Positions 15,812 to 20,528 of a stretch of DNA of 20,528 bases are shown one piece after another. Each line of letters opens with the position of its first letter. Position 1 is the first letter of the stretch. The stretch is from Endomicrobiales bacterium (GTDB taxonomy: Bacteria; Elusimicrobiota; Endomicrobiia; Endomicrobiales; JALOBY01), in NCBI GenBank assembly GCA_023228045.1, contig JALOBY010000023.1, forward strand, positions 1 through 20,528, read 5' to 3'. A program made the position numbers and the translations under genes. The notes under the pieces were generated by a model. It searched no databases and was not told the DNA's origin. It saw nothing but the letters and a program-made list of their open reading frames with translations.

Positions 15812-15846
15812 AAAGGGCGGTGCGCACATAACGCATCGCCCTTTTT
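15812..15846 (+). terminator. Rho-independent terminator of gdhA
   Basis: AAAGGGCGGTGCG (15812-15824) pairs with CGCATCGCCCTTT (15832-15844) over 13 bp including one G-U pair, with a 7-nt loop and a T5 run ending at 15846. It closes the gdhA unit. Confidence 0.92.
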
Positions 15847-15875
15847 CAATTAACTTTCCACAATTTAATATTCGC

Positions 15876-15904
15876 TTGACAGAATAACGAAAATATATTA
15901 TAAA
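15876..15904 (+). promoter_or_regulatory. hupp: Promoter of the hup-alaC-hom unit
   Basis: TTGACA (15876-15881), a 17-nt spacer and TATAAA (15899-15904), followed by a leader of about 60 nt to the hup ATG. A 7-bp hairpin CTTAGCA/TGCTAAG (15941-15947 with 15957-15963) takes in the first three bases of the hup ribosome site AAGGAGG (15961-15967). Confidence 0.82.
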
Positions 15905-15971
15905 TTAAATGCAATTTGGCTTTTTATATTATTGTATTTGCTTAGCATCAATTACTTGCTAAGGAGGACAA

Positions 15972-16244
15972 ATGAAGAAACCTGACTTAGTAAAACACAT
16001 TTCTGAAGCCACAGGACTTACCCTTGGTGACACAAACCGTGCAATAAAGGCACTTGTGAAAACTATTCAAGACACTATTAAAAACCACGGGGTTGTATCA
16101 CTTAGCGGTCTTGGGTCTTTTAGGTCAAAACCCCGTAAAGCGCGCCTGGGCAGAAACCCAAAAACAGGGCAGTTAATTCCTGTTCCCCCAGGCAATAAAG
16201 TATCTTTTAAACCAACAACAACTCTGCGCAAACTAATTCAATAA
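15972..16244 (+). CDS. hup: HU-family DNA-binding protein
   Basis: A 90-residue nucleoid protein of the HU/IHF family; it binds and bends DNA as a dimer. The N-terminal helices (KKPDLVKHISEATGLTLGDT), the body motif VSLSGLGSF and the DNA-binding arm with LGRNPKTGQLI, including the Arg-Asn-Pro tip, are all present, ending in KVSFKPTTTLRKLIQ. The ribosome site AAGGAGG is strong, 4 nt from the ATG. Only 7 nt separate it from alaC, so the two are probably on one transcript. HU versus IHF subunit cannot be told apart from sequence alone. Confidence 0.95.
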   Translation: MKKPDLVKHISEATGLTLGDTNRAIKALVKTIQDTIKNHGVVSLSGLGSFRSKPRKARLGRNPKTGQLIPVPPGNKVSFKPTTTLRKLIQ

Positions 16245-16251
16245 TAAAACT

Positions 16252-17448
16252 ATGATTAAAATTAAACCATCAAAAAAACTTGCCTCTCTCCCCCCATATC
16301 TTTTTGCCAGAATTAACGCTATTAAATTAGAAGCTTACAAGAAAAACCTTGATGTTATAGACCTTGTAATGGGCAACCCCGATATGCCAACGCCAAGCCA
16401 TATAGTTGAGCGTTTGTGCGACTCGGTGCGCAATCACCCCCACACACACCGCTACCCGCAAGCAAAAGGTATGCCTCGTTTTAGAAAAGCTGTGTCTGGT
16501 TGGATGCAAAGGCGCTTTGGTGTTAGCATAGACCCCGAAACTGAAGTTTCGGCATTGATTGGCTCAAAGGAAGGCATTGCACATTTGTGTATGACCTACT
16601 TAAACCCCGACGACATTGCGCTTGTTTGCGACCCAGCTTATCCCGTACATTTTAACGGCGTTATACTTGCCGGAGGGAAAATACACTCTCTGCCATTGCT
16701 TGCTGAAAATAAATTTTTGCCAGATCTCTCAAAGATACCTGCGACGATAGCTAAAAAAGCAAAATTACTTTTTTTAAATTATCCAAATAATCCAACCACA
16801 GGAATTGTAGAAGACATTAGCTTTCTTTACGATGCCGTTGCTTTTGCAAAAAAATACAACATACTGCTTATTTATGATAATGCTTACTCGGAAGTTACAT
16901 TTGACGATTATGTTGCGCCATCAATATTTCAAGTTCCTGGCGCAAAAGATGTAGCTCTTGAGTTTCACTCCACCTCAAAAACATTCAATATGGCTGGCTG
17001 GCGTATTGGCTGGGTATGCGGACTACAAAAACTAATGTACCCGCTTGAAAAGTTTAAATCTTTTTTAGATTATGGTGCCCCGACTTTTATTCAACTTGCC
17101 GCCGCGGCCGCCCTTGAAGGCAGCCAGGAATGCGTAAAAGAACAGTGCGCTATTTATAAACGCAGAAGAGATAAAATGGTTGACGGTTTAAACAAAATTG
17201 GCTGGCCTGCGCAAAAACCAAAAGCCAGTATGTACCTTTGGCTTAAACTTCCGGCGTCAGTAAAAAAAATGAACTCTCTTGAGTTCTGCGAAAAACTTTT
17301 AGAAGAAACTGGCGTTGCAATAACCCCAGGTGTTGGCTTTGGCAAGTGCGGCGAGGGCTATGTTAGAATGGCACTTGTAACTCACGATAACCGCTTTCAC
17401 GATGCCCTTCTTCGTATAAAAAAGTTTCTAAAAAATACGGCAAATTAA
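16252..17448 (+). CDS. alaC: Class I aminotransferase, alanine transaminase AlaC-like
   Basis: A 398-residue fold-type I PLP enzyme closely resembling AlaC/YfdZ, which interconverts glutamate plus pyruvate with 2-oxoglutarate plus alanine. Shared landmarks are LPPYLFARINAIK, DVIDLVMGNPDMPTPSHIVE, IGSKEGIAHL and NYPNNPT. PLP residues are Asp209 and Tyr212 (YDNAYSE), Lys243 in STSKTFNMAGWRIGW and Arg251. No ribosome site is visible before the ATG, so translation may be coupled to hup, whose stop lies 7 nt upstream. Immediately downstream is hom, 11 nt away; a role as an aspartate-type aminotransferase feeding the threonine/methionine branch is a reasonable alternative. LL-diaminopimelate aminotransferase is a related family and is not excluded. 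Confidence 0.85.
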   Translation: MIKIKPSKKLASLPPYLFARINAIKLEAYKKNLDVIDLVMGNPDMPTPSHIVERLCDSVRNHPHTHRYPQAKGMPRFRKAVSGWMQRRFGVSIDPETEVSALIGSKEGIAHLCMTYLNPDDIALVCDPAYPVHFNGVILAGGKIHSLPLLAENKFLPDLSKIPATIAKKAKLLFLNYPNNPTTGIVEDISFLYDAVAFAKKYNILLIYDNAYSEVTFDDYVAPSIFQVPGAKDVALEFHSTSKTFNMAGWRIGWVCGLQKLMYPLEKFKSFLDYGAPTFIQLAAAAALEGSQECVKEQCAIYKRRRDKMVDGLNKIGWPAQKPKASMYLWLKLPASVKKMNSLEFCEKLLEETGVAITPGVGFGKCGEGYVRMALVTHDNRFHDALLRIKKFLKNTAN

Positions 17449-17459
17449 GGAATAATTTT

Positions 17460-18755
17460 ATGGCAAAAGTAATAAAGATTGGCCTTATCGGTTATGGCAC
17501 CGTCGGTTCCGGCGTTGATAAAATACTTGCAGAAAACGCAAAACAGATAGAGCAAAGGATTGGCGCGGAAATTGAAATTGCCGCAATTTGCGACTTAAAA
17601 CCGATAGAGAAAAAAGGTGTTTTTATAACAAAAAATTACAAAGAAATTCTTGATAACCCTGAAATTGACATAGTAGTGGAGCTTATAGGCGGTTATGAAC
17701 CTGCAAGAACCATAATTCTTGAAGCATTTAAAAAAGGTAAAAATGTTGTTAGCGCAAATAAGGCTGTGCTTGCAAAGTACTGGGGGGAGGTGCTGACCTC
17801 CGCCCGCATTCAAAAAAAGCTTATTTATTTTGAGGCCTCTGTTGGCGGCGGAATTCCGGTAATTCAGGCATTAAACGAAGGGCTTGCCGCAAATAAAATA
17901 AATAAAATTTCCGGCATCTTAAACGGCACAACCAATTATATTCTTTCTGAGATGACAAAAAACAACCTAAGCTTTGCGCAAGCATTAAAAAACGCTCAAA
18001 AAGCCGGCTTTGCTGAAGCCGACCCAAGTTTTGATGTAAAGGGCATTGATACAGCACATAAGCTTGCGGTACTTGCCTCGTTGGCGTGGGCATCTTGGAT
18101 TAAACTTGAACATATAAAAACCACAGGTATTGAAGAGATATCGCAAGAAGATGTTTCTTTTTTAAAAAATGAGTTTGGCTATGTAATAAAATTACTTGGC
18201 ACCGCACAAATGCATAACGGCGGGGCATCTCTGTCGGTTGAGCCGAGGCTTGTGTCAAAATCGCACCCATTTGCAAATGTAGAAAAAGAGTACAATGCTA
18301 TACTTTTTACGGGTGATGCCGTTGGCGATGTTATGTTTTACGGTAAAGGCGCAGGGCAGATGGCGGCGGCAAGCGCTGTTGTTTCCGACATCATTTTTCT
18401 GTCACGCGAAGTGGCCAATGAAACAGCCGGTAAAATACCTTACGCCACATATAATTCAAAAAATAAAATTAAACTTTTGCCTAAAGGCCACGATGAAGGT
18501 AGTTATTATCTTCGCTTTACCTGCGTTGATAAAACCGGTGTGTTATCTAGCATTTCAGGTGTGCTTGGCAAATGCGGCGTTTCAATAGCCGAAGTTTATC
18601 AGAAGGAACCTCTTGGTTCAAGAGGTAAAAAAGGCGTTAGCGTAATTATTATTACGCATAAAGCAAAAGAAGGCAGCATAGAAAAAGCAGTTAATAAAAT
18701 TGATACCTTAGGCGTTATAAAAGCAAAAACAGTAAAACTTAGAATAGAAGAATAA
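17460..18755 (+). CDS. hom: Homoserine dehydrogenase with C-terminal ACT domain
   Basis: Reduces aspartate semialdehyde to homoserine, the branch point to threonine and methionine. The 431-residue protein has the NAD(P)-binding loop GLIGYGTVGSG (8-18), VSANKAVLAKYWGE with Lys101, GGGIPVI and GILNGTTNYILSEM, and the catalytic segment AEADPSFDVKGIDTAHKLAVL (186-206). A C-terminal ACT domain (about 350-430, beginning YYLRFTCVDKTGVLSSISGVL) suggests feedback control by threonine or a related amino acid. The ribosome site is AAGGA, 8 nt from the ATG. It is the last gene of the hup-alaC-hom unit and is followed by a terminator. Confidence 0.96.
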   Translation: MAKVIKIGLIGYGTVGSGVDKILAENAKQIEQRIGAEIEIAAICDLKPIEKKGVFITKNYKEILDNPEIDIVVELIGGYEPARTIILEAFKKGKNVVSANKAVLAKYWGEVLTSARIQKKLIYFEASVGGGIPVIQALNEGLAANKINKISGILNGTTNYILSEMTKNNLSFAQALKNAQKAGFAEADPSFDVKGIDTAHKLAVLASLAWASWIKLEHIKTTGIEEISQEDVSFLKNEFGYVIKLLGTAQMHNGGASLSVEPRLVSKSHPFANVEKEYNAILFTGDAVGDVMFYGKGAGQMAAASAVVSDIIFLSREVANETAGKIPYATYNSKNKIKLLPKGHDEGSYYLRFTCVDKTGVLSSISGVLGKCGVSIAEVYQKEPLGSRGKKGVSVIIITHKAKEGSIEKAVNKIDTLGVIKAKTVKLRIEE

Positions 18756-18759
18756 TTTT

Positions 18760-18790
18760 AAATGCCCATAAAATATGTGGGCATTTTTTT
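18760..18790 (+). terminator. Rho-independent terminator after hom
   Basis: AAATGCCCA (18760-18768) and TGGGCATTT (18778-18786) form a perfect 9-bp stem with a 9-nt loop; the T run continues to 18790. It separates hom from bioB. Confidence 0.9.
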
Positions 18791-18797
18791 ATATAAA

Positions 18798-18831
18798 CAG
18801 TAAACCTAATAGGAAATATAATGGTTGACAT
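18798..18831 (+). promoter_or_regulatory. Candidate BirA operator overlapping the bioB start
   Basis: CAGTAAACC (18798-18806), a 16-nt spacer and GGTTGACAT (18823-18831) match the bacterial BirA box TTGTAAACC-N14-16-GGTTTACAA at 7 of 9 positions in each half. A TATAAA at 18792-18797 could be the -10 box, although no good -35 is visible. The right half overlaps the bioB start codon. The spacer holds the ribosome site AGGAA. Confidence 0.4.
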
Positions 18832-19939
18832 TAAAAAGCTTTACCTGAAAACACTTAAACTAAAACCCCTCACAAAAACTGAAGCTGTTGGGCTTTTAAG
18901 CTCAAATTTTTACGACCTGCTTTATTACGCAAATAAACTTCGGCAAAATTTTAAGGGTGATAAAATAAAGTTGTGCAGTATTATCAACGCAAAATCTGGC
19001 AAGTGTAACGAAAACTGCCGTTTCTGTGCTCAATCCGCTCATTATAAAACTTCATGTGATACTTACCCCCTCGTTAGCGCAAGTGAGCTAAAAGCCGCAT
19101 TTTCAAAGTCACAAAAAAACGGCACAAAGTGTTTTGGAATTGTAACAAGCGGTAAAGGTCCAACGGAAAATGAAGTAGAAGAACTTTGCAAGTCAATTCA
19201 ACACGGACTTTGCGATAGGTTTGAGAACAGAGGCGAAAGAGACGGAGGCAGTTTTGACGCAAAAACTGCAGCTAATGGTAATTCCATTGGCAAGGATTTT
19301 GCGGATAAAAATGTCCCGTATCTTTTGACGAATTCCAAATCCTATTGCAAAATCCGGGTTCAAAAAACCGGCACAAGAAAAATTGACTTAAGCTGTTCCC
19401 TTGGCATTATGGGTATAGATTCTTTAAGAAAACTTAAGAACTGCGGCGTAACAACAATTCACCACAATTTAGAAACGGCAAAAAGTTATTTCAACAAAAT
19501 CTGTACAACGCACACCTATGCGCAACGCGTTAATACAATTAAATACGCAAAGTCGCTTGGGTTAAAAGTATGCAGTGGCGGAATAATAGGAATTGGCGAA
19601 AAACCAAACCAAAGAATTGAGCTTGCCCTGCAACTGCGAGAGCTAAATGTTGACTCTATTCCAATAAACATTTTAAACCCAGTAGCGGGCACTCCTCTGG
19701 AAAATAATAAAAAAATCTCACCTCACGATTCACTTAGAACCATTGCAATTTTTAGGTTTATTATGCCCGATAAAGACATCAGCTTGTGTGGCGGCAGAGA
19801 GGCAAATTTGCAAGATTTGCAATCGTGGATATTTTATGCCGGTGTAAATGGAACAATGAGCGGCGGATACCTTACAACTACAGGCAGAAGTGTTGAGCAA
19901 GATATAAAAATGATTAAAGACCTTGGGTTAACAATTTAA
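18821..19939 (+). CDS. bioB: Biotin synthase BioB with an in-frame insertion
   Basis: Radical SAM enzyme that inserts sulfur into dethiobiotin to form biotin. The SAM-cluster motif CNENCRFC gives Cys62, Cys66 and Cys69. Ligands of the sacrificial [2Fe-2S] cluster correspond to Cys104, Cys192, Cys251 (KVCSGG) and Arg326 (CGGRE), matching Cys97, Cys128, Cys188 and Arg260 of E. coli. The protein is 372 residues against 346 in E. coli, because 57 extra residues lie between Cys104 and Cys192 (88 apart instead of 31); the other spacings are normal. The extra part (residues 127-180, from HGLCDRFENRGERDGG to SKSYCKI) is polar, of loop-like composition, and encoded by the inverted-repeat-bounded DNA at 19200-19360. 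All catalytic residues survive and the frame is open, so the enzyme is probably active. The next gene overlaps its stop codon. Confidence 0.95.
   Translation: MVDIKKLYLKTLKLKPLTKTEAVGLLSSNFYDLLYYANKLRQNFKGDKIKLCSIINAKSGKCNENCRFCAQSAHYKTSCDTYPLVSASELKAAFSKSQKNGTKCFGIVTSGKGPTENEVEELCKSIQHGLCDRFENRGERDGGSFDAKTAANGNSIGKDFADKNVPYLLTNSKSYCKIRVQKTGTRKIDLSCSLGIMGIDSLRKLKNCGVTTIHHNLETAKSYFNKICTTHTYAQRVNTIKYAKSLGLKVCSGGIIGIGEKPNQRIELALQLRELNVDSIPINILNPVAGTPLENNKKISPHDSLRTIAIFRFIMPDKDISLCGGREANLQDLQSWIFYAGVNGTMSGGYLTTTGRSVEQDIKMIKDLGLTI
19200..19360. repeat. Palindromic element inserted in frame within bioB
   Basis: The left end GGACTTTGCGATAGGTTT (19205-19222) is complementary to the right end AAATCCTATTGCAAAATCC (19337-19355), with two mismatches and one G-U pair; pairing continues outward, imperfectly, to 19200/19360. 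A related copy GGATTTTGCGGATA starts at 19294. Internal hairpins are GCAGTTTT/AAAACTGC (19248-19255 with 19262-19269) and AATGG/CCATT (19274-19278 with 19284-19288). The span encodes BioB residues 127-180, almost exactly the residues in excess of the E. coli protein. It resembles in principle the in-frame palindromic elements described in Rickettsia, but I do not recognise its family. Confidence 0.65.
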
Positions 19940-20528
19940 TGCCGACAAAGAAAACAGTTCTAATTACAGGCGGCTCTGGTTATATTGGCTCAAACCTTGC
20001 TGCTATTTTTGCAAAAAATAATTATAATATTGTTTTCTCTTATCACAACAACTTCCCCCCCGCCGCACAAAGCATTGCAACCTCATTAAAAGACATTGGC
20101 ACACAATGCATGGCAATAAAAGCGGACCTTTCAAAACATGACGATGCAAAAAACCTTGTTGAAGAAACTTTGAAAATTTTCAGTAAAATTGATGTGCTTA
20201 TCAACAATGCCGCAACCTCTGCAAACAAACTAATACATTCAATGAGTGAACAAGAATGGGATACCGTTATAAACACCGACCTTAGTGGATGCTTTTGGGT
20301 TCTTAAATACTCTGCCTTTGAAATGGTTAAACAAAATAGCGGTTCAATAATAAATATATCCTCAATAATCGCATTAAATGGCGCGAAGGGTTGCGCAAAC
20401 TATGCGGCTGCCAAAGCCGGACTCATTGCCCTAACAAAAACCGCCGCCCGAGAACTTGGAGAAAACAATATAACTGTTAATGCGGTCCTCCCTGGCTTTC
20501 ACCTTAAGGGGCTTGGCAAAGACGCAAC
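19939..20528 (+). CDS. Short-chain dehydrogenase/reductase, FabG-like (3' end outside window)
   Basis: The first 196 residues of an NAD(P)H-dependent SDR are visible. The start ATG overlaps the bioB stop (TAATG), so the two are translationally coupled. Classical SDR features are the cofactor loop at TGGSGYIGS (10-18), ADLS, INNAA, the catalytic Ser142 in NISSI, Tyr155 and Lys159 in YAAAKAG, and NAVLPGF. Spacing of Ser-Tyr-Lys (13 and 4) equals that of FabG. Oddly, the cofactor loop reads TGGSGYIG, as in extended SDRs such as GalE, with Tyr where classical SDRs have Gly. Coupling to bioB suggests a step of pimelate or biotin synthesis, for example a 3-oxoacyl-ACP reductase serving pimeloyl formation, but the substrate cannot be read from sequence. 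Confidence 0.85.
   Translation, partial: MPTKKTVLITGGSGYIGSNLAAIFAKNNYNIVFSYHNNFPPAAQSIATSLKDIGTQCMAIKADLSKHDDAKNLVEETLKIFSKIDVLINNAATSANKLIHSMSEQEWDTVINTDLSGCFWVLKYSAFEMVKQNSGSIINISSIIALNGAKGCANYAAAKAGLIALTKTAARELGENNITVNAVLPGFHLKGLGKDA

Overview
This is a gene-dense stretch of an AT-rich bacterial chromosome. Housekeeping and amino-acid or cofactor genes are read from near-consensus sigma-70-type promoters (TTGACA/TATAAT-like with 17-18 nt spacers, seen at least six times) and mostly carry Shine-Dalgarno sites. No phage, conjugation, CRISPR, rRNA or tRNA genes were seen. Gene content and protein style suggest a strict or facultative anaerobe: a ThiH rather than ThiO thiazole pathway, and a two-subunit GOGAT plus GDH. 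An Elusimicrobiota/Endomicrobia-like lineage is my best guess, held with low confidence; nothing in the window fixes the phylum.

Layout. Everything left of about 6375 is read leftward and everything right of about 6510 is read rightward. Left half (minus strand, in transcription order): a frameshifted DUF2062 membrane-protein gene; a methionine/kynurenine-type aminotransferase; a promoter, TPP riboswitch and terminator; the thiazole operon thiS-thiG-thiH-(168-nt palindromic repeat)-thiF-thiE; then an HPr-like phosphocarrier gene with its own promoter. The leftmost 530 bases have no convincing gene and consist of degenerate palindromic and tandem-like intergenic repeats.

Right half (plus strand): rplM-rpsI; gltB and gltD (glutamate synthase); about 800 bases of decayed sequence with a strong promoter and structured leader; gdhA (NADP-type glutamate dehydrogenase) with a terminator; hup-alaC-hom (HU protein, alanine-type aminotransferase, homoserine dehydrogenase) with promoter and terminator; then bioB overlapping a short-chain dehydrogenase/reductase gene that runs off the window.

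How the genes fit together: gltBD and gdhA give two routes of ammonia assimilation into glutamate, and the two aminotransferases spend that glutamate. The thi operon makes the thiazole half of thiamine and joins it to HMP-PP, under TPP feedback through transcription termination. bioB makes biotin, possibly under a BirA-like operator.

The most unusual observation is in bioB. Against E. coli BioB, about 57 extra residues lie between two Fe-S cluster cysteines. The extra DNA (19200-19360) is bounded by imperfect terminal inverted repeats and is 161 nt long, so it looks like a palindromic mobile repeat inserted in frame into a working enzyme gene. Other points of interest are an apparently foreign gdhA block, mutually exclusive antiterminator/terminator pairing downstream of the TPP aptamer, and a MITE-like repeat inside the thi operon.
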